Part shown: piece by piece, positions 44,253 through 53,960 of the stretch | Position numbering within the stretch: the stretch's first letter is position 1 | Layout: every line of letters begins with the position of its first letter | From: Gari tellinella | Taxonomy: Eukaryota > Mollusca > Bivalvia > Cardiida > Psammobiidae | Reading direction: 5' to 3' | DNA: 64,000 bases | Assembly (NCBI GenBank): GCA_922989275.2 | Contig: OV277856.1 | Span: forward strand, 54,197,358 to 54,261,357 | Notes under the pieces: generated by a model | Told to the model about the DNA's origin: nothing | The model's database searches: none | Seen by the model: only the letters and a program-made list of their open reading frames with translations | Program-made: the position numbers and the translations under genes

Positions 44253-45020
44253 TTACGCGTTCAAGTACCGTACCGATTGCATCGATTGCATAAAAAACTA
44301 ACAATTTAACTAAAGCGACCGTTTGCACGATATCGATTGCGAACAACACGAACGGCCTCAGAGGTAGTGAGCCAAAGCGAACAATAAAATCAATATGGCG
44401 ACCAAATGAATTTTAAAAAACCAGCGAACAGTCCCGAGTTAATTTCTCATCAATAGACCAACATTTTCCGATACTTAATGTATCAAACAAAGCAGCTTTC
44501 ATCTGAGCAGCTAAATCTTGTTTTCAAATGCGGTAAAATTGATGCGTTTCAGTTGATTAGTACACTTTTGCTTGTGTTATTTCGATCCGTACATAAATCG
44601 TTCGTACCTTTGAAAAGTAAATAAAACACGGGGCGCAATGAGTTATTATTGAAGAGTATTGGTGAACGTTAGATGTCGTATTGTACAGTGGAGAATCTGT
44701 TATTCTTTCCCAATAAACGCGTTTACGCTAAAACTATTATTTGCAGTGCAAACAGTTTGGAGCCAGATCAGACGCCGGGTAACCCGGCGTCTGATCAGGC
44801 TCCATTTTTCCCGGCGTCTGATCTGGCTCCAAACTGTTTTGCCACCAAGATAAACAAGAATTATCAGAATTGTCCAAAAGTTGTACTTTTCTACGTGTTA
44901 GTGCTTTGCGTTTGCGTACGTTTGCGTTTAAACGGGAAAGAATAACTGATTCTCCACTGTAAGCGTTGTTTGCATCGGTTAACGTTGCTGTTCGCCGATA
45001 CGGTACTTGAACGCGCTACT
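44253..45020. mobile_element. TIR repeat in intron 1, split by a MITE
   Basis: Ends CGCGTTCAAGTACCGTACCG and CGATACGGTACTTGAACGCG are inverted. About 500 bp when the MITE at 44,696-44,959 is removed. The copy at 52,470-52,932 lacks the MITE and so shows the empty target site. Confidence 0.85.
44696..44959. mobile_element. MITE, CAGTGGAGAA family, extended core
   Basis: 264 bp between TA dinucleotides. After the normal palindrome there is an extra arm (CCCGGCGTCTGATCTGGCTC CAAACTG) joined through TTTTT, so the right arm is present twice. Compared with 52,850-52,870 the insertion duplicated TA. Confidence 0.95.
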
Positions 45021-45153
45021 GTTTTACTGCATTGCAAGTAGTGTATATCGAGGTCACCAGCTGCGTCTTGATTTACACTGTTTGACACCAAAAGGTAGTA
45101 GCTAAAGCATTCTATGTAGCTGTATCATATATGGTATAAAGGTTTTGCTACAG

Positions 45154-45402
45154 CAGGGCTGCCATTTGTCCGGATTTTTCCTAAGTATTCGGATTTTTAT
45201 CCTAGCAGATCGTAGCTTAAAACAGGCTGAACTTGAAGCAGAATGCGCCTTAAGGCGCATTCTGCTTTACTTTCAACCTGTTTACAGCGGTCATGTTTCT
45301 TCAAAACAAGAAACAGAATATGGGGTAAAGGTAGGATTAGTAAAATTGCGTCTGAAAAATTGAAATCTTAGGATTTTTATGATCAACTTATGGCAGCCCT
45401 GA
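45154..45402. mobile_element. MITE, CAGGGCTGCCAT family with intact core C
   Basis: Ends CAGGGCTGCCATTTGTCC and ATGGCAGCCCTG. At the centre, AGCAGAATGCGCCTTAAGGC runs into its complement GCGCATTCTGCTTTACTTTC, the best core-C stem in the window. Flanks CTACAG and ATACAG fit a 6-bp target duplication with one change. Confidence 0.85.
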
Positions 45403-45851
45403 TACAGAGCCTAGAATGGCTGAACAATTTTGCAATGCGAAAAGTCTGGTTTTGTACTGACCCGGCTAAATTATTTATTACCTGGATACAACGTTCTTTC
45501 CTTCCAAGTTTTAACTGAACGAAACTCAAACGTAATGCAACAAATTGTAGAAAGTGACAGGTACATAAAAATGTTGGATTGATTGTGAAAATGATTTTCT
45601 GCATACCTGTATTACTATGAATCGTGTATAGAGAACGATGGGTAGGGTCAATCTGAGGAAATCCCTGCATTACACATTACATTCAATTACTTTGGAAAAT
45701 GTAATGCATCACAGTGCATTACAATTACATTTTTGCATTACTCCATGCCTGGTGGTGAATGTATTAAGATGCATTTTTGAAACGACGGTGGATCCATACT
45801 TTTGTATTTAGCTTTACCTTTCGGCGCGGTAATCGAATAAAGTCGACTTTA

Positions 45852-45907
45852 CAAACAGTTTGAATCCAGTTCAGACGCGGCGTCTGATCAGGATCCAAAT
45901 TGTTTTG
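45852..45907. repeat. Core-B palindrome, short form
   Basis: CAAACAGTTTGAATCCAGTT / GATCAGGATCCAAATTGTTTTG with inner CAGACGCGGCGTCTG. Followed by AAGCAAACGACAATAAAGCG and GGTGAAGGGGTA, which recur around the palindrome at 46,789-46,853 (AAGCAGACGACAATGAAACG, GGTGAAGGGGTAAA), so the two share a host repeat. Confidence 0.8.
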
Positions 45908-46278
45908 ACACTTTTCTAAAGTCATATAACCTTAAAGTTAACTTTGAAAGCACTGTTGTTAAAACACAGAAGCAAACGACAATAAAGCGGTGAAGGGGTA
46001 GATATCCCCGGAAAAATTAAGCGCCGAAAGAGTTCAACATCAGAAGGGGATATTAGCAAATTAATTTGCTAAACTGATCTCAGTATTTGAACATTCACTT
46101 TTTCCCCAAGAAAGCTTATAGACAAGTGTTGTCTACATGTAATACCTTGTGAAGATTTACATTCCGTGACTATGGCAATAAGCAAAACACCATACGTAGA
46201 TGGCCAAAACAGTTTCTTAGCCTTTTCGCCCGAACAAATTACTGTATATAATTATGGAAATATTGTTTAATCCCACAG

Positions 46279-46416
46279 GCAGTGACGTATAACACGGCTC
46301 TTCGTGATAGATCAATCGACACTGAAGGCGTTATCCCGAATAACAGAATTGAGCGTAGGGAGCAAATCATTTCGATGCTGAGTAATTCTGAAGCTGACGT
46401 CATTTGTCTGCAGGAG
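46279..46416 (+). CDS. Secreted EEP-superfamily protein, exon 2 (catalytic Glu motif)
   Basis: Acceptor TTTAATCCCACAG before 46,279, donor CAGGAG/GTAAGT after 46,416. 138 nt, 46 codons, phase 0 on both sides. It begins AVTYNTALRD, the first strand with the conserved Asn of EEP enzymes, and ends SEADVICLQE, the second strand with the metal-binding Glu. The spacing between the two fits the superfamily (DNase I, sphingomyelinases, exonuclease III). Completed across the splice, CLQE-VW resembles the neutral sphingomyelinase type, but substrate cannot be decided from this part. Confidence 0.9.
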
Positions 46417-46788
46417 GTAAGTAAAGCGTCCACTTATAACGTCCGACATAACGTAGCCATAATTGATCGATCAGTTTTAAAACTTATTAGCACATGGCTT
46501 GGAGCGCTCGACCAATCAGGTGCCTAAAAAACTGTTGGCCATATCGCGTAGTTCAACACTTTTTTAAAAAACCATGGACTAACAAACTGTTCATATACAC
46601 TCAGTGCAAAAAGAAACGCACACCGTGCTCAGGCGCAAATTAAGATACCCTTGTTTTGAAGAAAATTAAAATAGAAAGACCATATCTCAAGGTTTATTTA
46701 ATTTTGCAACAAGTTCAGAAAAAAAATACTCTTACAACAGTGTGCTGCCTTTTAACCAGTTCCCTCTTAATGACGCCAAAAAGCCTTG

Positions 46789-46853
46789 TAAACAGTTTGG
46801 ATCCTAATCAGACGCCGCGTAACGCGGCGTCTGATCAGGATCGAAACTGTTTG
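46789..46853. repeat. Core-B palindrome, near perfect
   Basis: AAACAGTTTGGATCCTAATC / GATCAGGATCGAAACTGTTT with inner AGACGCCGCGTAACGCGGCG TCT. In intron 2 of the EEP gene. Confidence 0.9.
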
Positions 46854-47337
46854 ACACTCGTATCGATTTGCTTTAAGTCATTCTACAATTAATTTTATTT
46901 TGAAACGATCTTGCAAACAACAAAATTGAAGCAGACGACAATGAAACGGTGAAGGGGTAAAAACCTCACGATTAATTTGGCAGCGAAATAATTAACTACA
47001 GCTTGTTTAAAACACCGCACCGATTAGTACAGGTTATGATGCTAGGAATTCAATAATGATATAATAATAATTCACAAATACGTTCCTTCTACATAAAAAT
47101 AATATTTTGATAAAAAATGCGCGTTTCTTTTTGCGCTGAGTGTAGTCCACGTTTCCGTCATCTGAAGGTAATTTTGACGGCAACACCCTAGCAATCCCCC
47201 GAACGAGCGACCGCAAACACCTTTTGCCTGCTCTGTAGGCGTAACAATAAATACTAAACCGAAAGTTAAGTGAAATAAACACAATATCAAGGATTTAACC
47301 CTCATCCGGACCTTGCAAAAACTTCCGTTTAGAGACT

Positions 47338-47693
47338 TTTGGGGTCCATTGGACCCCTTTGTACATTTTTCGTATTTTTCTAAGTCAAGATAGGCATTTG
47401 TGACATAACTGCCGCATTATAAATTGGTGTGTTTATGCTATATAGTAGTGATAAAACCGAAACGCTGCTCTCATTGTTACCATGGCAACCAGTGACCATA
47501 GAAACACGAGCAACTAAGTTTTTTGCTGTAAAATCGAATTTTATCTAATAACTTGTGCAGAAAATGTACAGATGGGGAAATGTTGACATATTTATGACTA
47601 GATATACCTTTTGTTACATTAATGATGTATCTTTTACAGAACCATGTAAATTTAAAATGACAAAAATATGGTTGGGGTCCATTGGACCCCAAA
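47338..47693. mobile_element. Element with palindromic ends GGGGTCCATTGGACCCC
   Basis: The palindrome GGGGTCCATTGGACCCC occurs at 47,341-47,357 and again at 47,674-47,690. Each end is its own hairpin, and AT-rich sequence lies between. It is in intron 2. No coding content. Confidence 0.7.
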
Positions 47694-48803
47694 TAATGTT
47701 TATGCATATTAACATGGGTTACTATACAATGTTTAACGACGACTGATTTAAAACCCTTATTAGTGGAACATCTGTGACCAAAACAGCGTCCCAGCTGATC
47801 AATATCGTCAATTTGTTAAGCTTTGTTTCTGCTTCCAATTATTTTATGGCAATAGTTCTCAAATTTATTTGACATGTCACCGTGAATGTCTTAGCTCCGT
47901 GCAGGATTCATGACGCTGACACTGTGACAGTGGCATGTCAAATATTTGTGATAAAACTAAGTATGGTAAACACATGTAATGAAACTAACACAAACATAAC
48001 TCATAATGGTGAAGATATAAGAGTTTTGAATATAAATTGCTTAAAACCATGTCTTGAGTACTACTCATAACTAGCTATGTCTGCTTCGCATCATCAAATG
48101 TCTGATGAGCTGCATGTCCTAGACGCAGTTACAGGTGTAACCACGGTCCGCTTTGGTCAATGTTCTACACCAGATTTTTGTATCACTGTAATGAACTATG
48201 ATTTGAGGTTTCCTGCGATCCTAATCTATTACATTAATTTTGATTCATGAATGAAACAACATGAAATTGTATTGGGTGCTTATACCACATTCAAAATGAA
48301 ATTAAACCTTTCTTTTTGGTATCCCAGTGTTATCAAAGAAAGTGTCTTTTTTTTTTAAATCGCCCCCTATGTCATTTCGCTAAATATTTTACATTGAAAA
48401 ATATATCGCGTCGACTTAAATTTTTCACAGAATGTCACTAAGGAATTCTTTAATCCAGCTAAAAAAACTAGTCAGACTATATTCGAGTTCCTAGTATATC
48501 GATAGAAATATACGATGGGTACTTTCGTTTTTGGCTGAGTATATATTTATAATTATCAACTGTAATCAAACCCTTGAACATGGCTAAGCATGAACACACT
48601 AACATTTGCCTGTCGTTTTAATCTACATCAGACACCGCGTAATGCGGACATTTGACTTGGATCTAAACTGTTAAAGCAAAAGCAAGTCTTAAATCAATAT
48701 ACCACAGAGTTCTAATTTTTAACAGCCGCGACCGTTTGTCAAACTGACCACATGGCGCTGAATATGCAAGATGTGGCAAGACATCGTGGTGACGGTGAGA
48801 TAG

Positions 48804-49045
48804 TTAACACTTTCAACCCTAAATATCCCATGTGGGTTTTTATAATCCTTTTTGGACTATTGTAGAACAGGCATTTTGAACTAGCCTACTGTTGCATTTA
48901 TGGTATGACAACAAAAAAACAATGAAACATCAAACGGTGCAGACCCTGATCAGAGGGCTCCTATAGGAGCCCTCTGATCAGGGTCTACACTGTTTGCATA
49001 CGTAATCGGTAATCTCTACAGAGAGCTGTAGGGTTGAAAGGGTAA
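48804..49045. mobile_element. MITE, TTAACCCTTTCAACCCTA family
   Basis: 242 bp, TTAACACTTTCAACCCTAAA at the left and TGTAGGGTTGAAAGGGTAA at the right. Core 48,931-48,997: CAAACGGTGCAGACCCTGAT / ATCAGGGTCTACACTGTTTG with a perfect inner AGAGGGCTCCTATAGGAGCC. Same length as 14,152-14,393. Confidence 0.9.
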
Positions 49046-49339
49046 ATTCTGGTTATGAAACTGCAGTTTTAACCCTCATCTTGCTGTGATGTCGGCTTTT
49101 ACATTATCGTTTGCGAAATGGTTAAAATTTATAACAATACCTACACTGCGAGCGTTAAATAAAACGCATTGATTATTTCTCGTATATAACTAGTGGTTCA
49201 ACTATGCACATTAGGTTATCATACTAAAATGTGTATTCCTCATTTCTGTCGGCGATCGGGTGGCTTTAGATAAGAAGGGACAGGAAATATTTGCTCCCTT
49301 GATTTATTCGGATTAAATCGGAATGTATCTAGGTTATCT

Positions 49340-49585
49340 ACTTTTTGAATGTTTACTCATCTGGGCGGACCGCTATGAGTTCGAATCCCAATAGGGTCGT
49401 TCGGATGTTTCACGTGGTGGAAGCCTTCCAGCTGGCTTGCGGAAGGTCGCTGGTTCTACCCAGTTGCCGATTTGTGTCTGTACAGTACATAAAGGACTTT
49501 TGGGTCTGCCTCCACCTGTACTTACATGTAGCTGCAAGTCGCGATATAACTGAAATACTATTAAAAGCGACGTAAAATCACAACA
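49340..49585 (+). mobile_element. SINE with tRNA-like head
   Basis: Box B-like GAGTTCGAATCCCAATAGGG near the start, then a body with GGAAGGTCGCTGGTTCTACC, and a 3' end GCGATATAACTGAAATACTA TTAAAAGCGACG. The same 3' end alone is at 60,438-60,483, showing typical 5' truncation. Confidence 0.7.
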
Positions 49586-50223
49586 AATCAAATCAGATCA
49601 TCTGGGCGGTCCATTCACGCGTCATCCATTGACTTATAATATAGTGAAGCTAGCAATCTAAAATAAGTACCGAGATGGTAAAGAAAACATGGCCAGATTA
49701 TGTTATAAATAGAATCTTACATTCGTGTCTATGATTAATTGGAATTCTAAAACTCGTCTTTAAAAAAAGATAAAAACTCGGCAAACCTCGTATTTATCGT
49801 TTTTTAATAGACTCATTGTATATATCCAATAAATTATGAACACTCATGTAAGAACCCATATATATCCAATAAGTAAAGAAACGTTAAAGACTAGTGTCAA
49901 ACATTTTGTATGTTTTCGAAGGGACTTATTATAGGGAGGGAAACTAATTAACCTTAGTGTGCTGGCGTACATTTCCTTATGTCGTATCTGGGTTCAAGCT
50001 GTTTGTTCTGATTCTGTCTATGTCCAATATTGAACGTTAAGCAAAAACAGCAGACAGCAATGTTAAGCAGACGATTTGCAGCAGTAAACGTTTTGGGCAT
50101 AATTGTCTTATTTCGGGAACAGTGGTAAGCATTCAATTTGTAAGCTATGATTGTTGTTCGGAAGGCCGTTATAGGGAGGGAGCATTGTACACTACTCGCT
50201 CCCCGTAACGACTCTCTGGACAA

Positions 50224-50485
50224 TCCCCTCCTTGCGTTTACCCCTGGGGCCCGTTTTACTAAACAACTTACACAAAATTTTTGCGTAAGTCAAAACCGTT
50301 TAACTCTTATTTTTCGATCATAAACATTTGCAAACAGCTAAAAGCGCGTCCTCTGATCTGGCTATTTGCTGTTTGAAGCAAGTGATAATAAAAAATATAA
50401 ATTAAAATTTAAAATTTTGACTTACGAAAAATTTTGCGTAAGTAGTTTAGTAAAACGGGCCCCTGGGGTAAACGCAAGGAGGGGA
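50224..50485. mobile_element. MITE with GGGGCCCGTTTTACTAAAC ends inside inverted flanks
   Basis: The MITE (50,246-50,464) has inverted ends GGGGCCCGTTTTACTAAAC followed by TTACGCAAAAT-like blocks. Uniquely, the inverted repeat runs outward another 22 bases (CCCCTCCTTGCGTTTACCCC at the left, its complement at the right). A half core-B (50,337-50,380) sits in the middle. Confidence 0.75.
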
Positions 50486-50554
50486 TGTCATCTACTTAAA
50501 AAAGCCGTCTGAATTTCTCCGTCACATATTGGACATCCCCCGCAAACAAGTATA

Positions 50555-50619
50555 CAAACAGCTTGAATCCTGATCAGACGCCACGTTACGCGGCGTCTGG
50601 TCTGGATTCAAACTATTTG
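50555..50619. repeat. Core-B palindrome in a decayed GGGAGGGAGC-family MITE
   Basis: CAAACAGCTTGAATCCTGAT / GTCTGGATTCAAACTATTTG with inner CAGACGCCACG/CGCGGCGTCTG. Followed by TCCCTCCCTAACAACACCGA, the end of the CAGCGCTCCCTCTCTACAAC family. Confidence 0.85.
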
Positions 50620-50808
50620 CAAATGTAAACCAATGTCCCTCCCTAACAACACCGAACGCACACAATCTTTGTCTCCCAACGAGTGCTATTTGGAGGGAGC
50701 ATTGAAATTGTTTGTTTGCTAATCGCCGAGTACATAACGTCTAGTAAAAGCCACATCCCAAAGAAATTTACTAACTGGCTTAATATTAACGATTGGAACA
50801 TGTTCTAG

Positions 50809-50929
50809 GTATGGATTGCAGAAGACGTGAAAGCAATTATTGATGGAGTCGTGTCCACCTTTCCATATTCCTTCAGCAAAATACACCAGCAGGGTACAGT
50901 GAACAAAGGATTTTACTCCAACAAGCAAG
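50809..50929 (+). CDS. Secreted EEP-superfamily protein, exon 3
   Basis: Acceptor CATGTTCTAG before 50,809; donor AAG/GTATTG after 50,929. 121 nt in phase 0, leaving phase 1. It encodes VWIAEDVKAIIDGVVSTFPY, then SFSKIHQQGTVNKGFYSNKQ. After exon 2 this gives ICLQEVWIAEDV, the usual continuation after the catalytic Glu: a helix, then a strand with FPYSF. The acceptor has a modest polypyrimidine tract. The only ORF that continues cleanly from exon 2 uses this frame. Confidence 0.85.
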
Positions 50930-51036
50930 GTATTGTTACATGTAAAAAGCCACTTACAACGATAATTGAGTTATGTTCTACTTTAATTTCTACTCATTAC
51001 CCCATACATGTATACGGTTTCTGGTTTTAAAGGTCT

Positions 51037-51505
51037 ATCAACAGTTTGGAGCCTGATCAAACGCAGTTATCCGGCATTTGATATGGCTTCTTAATATGAT
51101 TGTAATTGAAATGGTTTTAGCGTAAATGAGTTTATTATGAAATGATAACATCTCCTCTATACTTATACAGTTGTTGCCCTAAAAACTTCCCAATCAACCA
51201 ATATCGCCCATCCTTATTTTACCCCAATTAACGCGTTATGCTAAAATCATATTTCCATTGCAAGCATTTTAGAGCCAGCTCTGACGCCGGGAACCCAGCG
51301 TCTGATCAGGCTCATTAGTGTTTGCCATTCAGATTGAACCTGTCTTTATTTATGTTGATGCATGGTGTATTGTTTCTTTCCAGTTTAGCTCGCCTATTGT
51401 GAAAACGTTATTTCCCATTTAAATGCAAACTCGTTGTTAAAGAAAGCCTTAAGTCAATTCTGACTATTTTAATCTGAATTCTAAACAGTTTGGAGCCTGA
51501 TCATA
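51037..51505. mobile_element. Remains of one or two CAGTGGAGAA-family MITEs
   Basis: Fragments in order: CAACAGTTTGGAGCCTGATC, TTTTAGCGTAAATGAGTTTA, AATTAACGCGTTATGCTAAA, GACGCCGGGAACCCAGCGTC and AAACAGTTTGGAGCCTGATC. All are strongly diverged. The last arm is the seed of the 24-bp array next to it. Confidence 0.6.
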
Positions 51506-51512
51506 AACATGG

Positions 51513-51764
51513 ATCATCCCATATAAGGGAGCCTGTATCATCCCACATTAGGGAGCCTATATCATCCCATATTAGGGAGCATATATTACCCCACATTAGG
51601 GAGCCTTTTTTATCCCACATAAGGGAGCCTATATCATCATACATTAGGGAGCCTGTATCACCCCATATAAGGGAGCCTGTATCATCCCATATAAGGGAGC
51701 CTGTATCATCCCACATAAGGGAGCCTGTATCATCCCACATTAGGGAGCCTGTATCATCCCACAT
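51513..51764. repeat. 24-bp tandem array, about 10.5 units
   Basis: Unit AGGGAGCCTGTATCATCCCA plus CATT, period exactly 24 (GGGAGC at 51,527, 51,551, 51,575 and so on to 51,743). Because 24 is a multiple of three the array is open in frames on both strands, giving an eight-residue repeat (SHIREPVS) on + and MWDDTGSL on -. It lies in intron 3 of the EEP gene, so translation is unlikely. Confidence 0.95.
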
Positions 51765-51771
51765 GAAAAGT

Positions 51772-51969
51772 GTGGTTAAATTATGTGTTATAATCGAAAT
51801 GATAAAAATCCATACCAGAGTCTTATCGTGCAATAAAACACGGGTAGTATTTGAGAGACTGGTAATTAAATCACTCAGCCTTCGGGCTCGTGATTGAATT
51901 ACTACGCATCTTAACTCCTACCCGTGTTCTATTGCCACGATAAGACACTGGTATGGATTTATCATTTCT
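51772..51969. mobile_element. Fold-back element, long inverted arms
   Basis: AAATGATAAAAATCCATACC, AGTCTTATCGTGCAATAAAA and ACACGGGTAG at the left match inverted CTACCCGTGT, ATTGCCACGATAAGAC, GGTATGGATTTATCATTT at the right. The apex has CAGCCTTCGGGCTCG. A second, more decayed copy is at 52,130-52,310. Confidence 0.8.
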
Positions 51970-52129
51970 AACACACTTCTCGCACACCCCTATATACATA
52001 AAGAAGGGACGTATCTGTGTTTGAATTCTCAATAAAACACGCACGCTCTGTAACGTCTAACGTGACATCATATAGCTTAGAAAATGCGTAAGCCAAGAAA
52101 TGTAGCGCCGTTGCTTTGGTGCAAAATGT

Positions 52130-52310
52130 GGTTAAATTGAAGTGTTATAATCGAATAAATGAATTAATACCAGTGTTTTAGTGTGCAATAAAACACTGGT
52201 AGTCGTTGATGCTGGCTTTTGGCATCGTGATTTAATTACTACGCATTTCAACTCCTACCCGTGATTTATTGACACAATAAAACAATGGCATGAATTTATT
52301 TCATAAGTCA
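52130..52310. mobile_element. Fold-back element, second copy
   Basis: GTGTGGTTAAATTGAAGTGT, ACCAGTGTTTTAGTGTGCAA, CTGGTAG, apex GATGCTGGCTTTTGGCATCG, then CTCCTACCCGTGATTTATTG. Same layout as 51,772-51,969. Confidence 0.75.
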
Positions 52311-52469
52311 ACATTTAGATTTGTAAAAAGTTGTCTCTTTTATGAAATTGCGTTTGCGTTTCTATCGCGTTTTATCGGCTAAGAATAACTTCTCAACTTT
52401 TTGACGTCACCATTGGCGTCAGAATAACGCATTCACCACTTTATGACGTCATCAATGACACCAGTAGCG

Positions 52470-52932
52470 CGTTCAGATACCGTATCGATTGCATCAGAAA
52501 ACGAAACAATTTAACTTCAACGACTTGTTTGCACGATATCGATTGCGATCGGCACGAACGGCCTCAGAGGTAGTTAGCCATCGCCAACAAGGAAAACAAA
52601 ATGGCGACCAAATGAGTTTACAAAAACAGCAAACAGTCCCAACTTAATTTCTCATCAATAAACCAACATTTTCCGATACTTAATGTATCAAACAAAGCAG
52701 CTAAATCTTATTTTTATATGCGGTAAAATTGATGCATTTCAGTTGATTAGTACACTTATGCGTGTGTTCCGATTCGTAAATAGTTGGTTCGAACCCTTGA
52801 AAAGAAAATAAACACGGGGGCGCAATGAGCTATTATTGAAGAGTATTGGAGAACGTTAGGTGTCGTACTATAAGAGTTGTTTGCATCGGTTAACGTTGCC
52901 GTTCTCCGATACGGTACTTGAACGCGCTACAG
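52470..52932. mobile_element. TIR repeat in intron 3, empty-site copy of 44,253
   Basis: Begins GCGTTCAGATACCGTATCG and ends CGATACGGTACTTGAACGCG. It follows 44,253-45,020 throughout (CACGAACGGCCTCAGAGGTA, ATGGCGACCAAATGA, TTTCCGATACTTAATGTATC) but has GTCGTACTATAAGAG where the other copy carries the MITE. Confidence 0.85.
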
Positions 52933-53175
52933 AATAACGCCTTCACCACTGTATGACGTCAATATAATCCCTTTTCTCCTCTGTATGACGTCAATATCAT
53001 GCTTTTTCTCCTCTGTATGACGTCAATATAATGCTTTTTCTCCTCTGTATGACGTCAATATAATCCCTTTTCTCCTCTGTATGACGTCAATATAATGCTT
53101 TTTCTCCTCTGTATGACGTCAGTTTAATGCCTTTTCTCCACTGTATAACGTCATTATAATGCCCTTTTTCTACTG
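52933..53175. repeat. 32-bp tandem array with TGACGTCA in each unit
   Basis: Seven units, GTATGAC or GTATAAC starting at 52,951, 52,983, 53,015, 53,047, 53,079, 53,111 and 53,143. Unit: TTTTCTCCTCTGTATGACGT plus CAATATAATGC. Six units keep the octamer TGACGTCA, the consensus cAMP response element; the seventh has TAACGTCA. TTCTCC(A/T)CTGTA in the unit is the end of the CAGTGGAGAA MITE. The array ends 15 bases before the acceptor region of exon 4. Confidence 0.95.
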
Positions 53176-53189
53176 TTTCTATATTTTAG

Positions 53190-53394
53190 GCCCCTTGTGT
53201 GATTTTATTGGCCTGTTTGCCGTGACAAACTGCGTAGCGGCCTCTTGTTCTAGCGCTGCTACTATTGAGGACATCTGGAATTGTATGAACACAACTTGTA
53301 TTACTGATTATAACAACTTCATTGAAGCCAGCACACTAAATTGTATCAGCTGTGTCATCTCTGCATTACCCAATGTAACCGGAATACTAGAAAT
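53190..53394 (+). CDS. Secreted EEP-superfamily protein, exon 4 (cysteine-rich insert)
   Basis: Acceptor TTTCTATATTTTAG before 53,190; donor GAAAT/GTAAGT after 53,394. 205 nt, enters in phase 1, leaves in phase 2. It encodes GPLCDFIGLFAVTNCVAASC, then a Ser/Ala linker, IEDIWNCMNTTCITDYNNF and LNCISCVISALPNVTGILE. Seven Cys here plus one at the start of exon 5 could form four disulphides. NTT and NVT are N-glycosylation sequons, fitting a secreted protein. The segment is inserted between two core strands of the EEP fold; it is not part of classical DNase I or sphingomyelinase. Its role is unknown. Confidence 0.85.
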
Positions 53395-53408
53395 GTAAGT
53401 AATACATG

Positions 53409-53837
53409 TACAATGGATGTCTGCGTCTTTCCCTTCTCAACGCAAACGGAACGCACCACAAACCGTTGAAAACCACGTCTTTTCAACAATCCTACGTATA
53501 TCTATTCATGTTAATATGAGAGGCAAACAGTTTGAAACCTGACCTTACACCGGGTTATTATACTGTTCGGATCGGGCTCTAAACGGTTTGCAATGGACAT
53601 GCAGTAGAGAAGACGTTATTCTTTCCCAATATACGCGTTTAAGCTAAATTTATTTCAATTCGATATAGTTCTGAGCCAGATCAGACGCCGGGTAACCCGG
53701 CATGTGATCAGACTCCAAACAGTTTGCCATCTATTTTAATAATGAGTGGAAATGTCTTAAGTTGTTATTTTCTACATTTTAGTGCACTGCGCTTGCGTTT
53801 TGTTTGCGTTTAAATGGGAAAGAAGTTTTCTCCACTG
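53409..53837. mobile_element. Two CAGTGGAGAA-family MITEs, first strongly decayed
   Basis: 53,409-53,600 keeps AACGCAAACGGAACGCA, GGCAAACAGTTTGAAACCTG and GGGCTCTAAACGGTTTG. 53,602-53,837 is better: CAGTAGAGAAGACGTTATTC, GATCAGACGCCGGGTAACCC and TTTTCTCCACTG. They begin 15 bases after the exon 4 donor. A - strand ORF of 155 residues here is a by-product. Confidence 0.8.
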
Positions 53838-53909
53838 TAAGTTGTAGCGTAGAGGCTACATAAATGGACATTTTGATAGAATTTAATAAATAAATATAAT
53901 GACGACAGA

Positions 53910-53960
53910 CAAACAGCTTGAATCCAGACCAGACGCCGCAATCTGGATTCAAGCTGTTTG
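53910..53960. repeat. Core-B palindrome, short
   Basis: CAAACAGCTTGAATCCAGA pairs with TCTGGATTCAAGCTGTTTG; the inner stem is reduced. A GGGAGGGAGC-like end (GTTGTAGAGAGGGGGCACTG) follows at 54,043. Confidence 0.85.

Noticed and set aside
39016..45000. Recurrent small ORFs with FPINAFTLKLL / QTVWSQIRRRVTRRL
   Set aside because: These are translations of the CAGTGGAGAA MITE and appear wherever it is inserted, on both strands.
51490..51897. 135-residue ORF with SHIREPVS repeats (and the opposite-strand MWDDTGSL frame)
   Set aside because: The 24-bp unit keeps frames open on both strands. The array lies in an intron of a well-supported gene and has no coding signals of its own.
51513..53175. 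CRISPR-like array
   Set aside because: The units are contiguous tandem repeats without unique spacers, in animal DNA.
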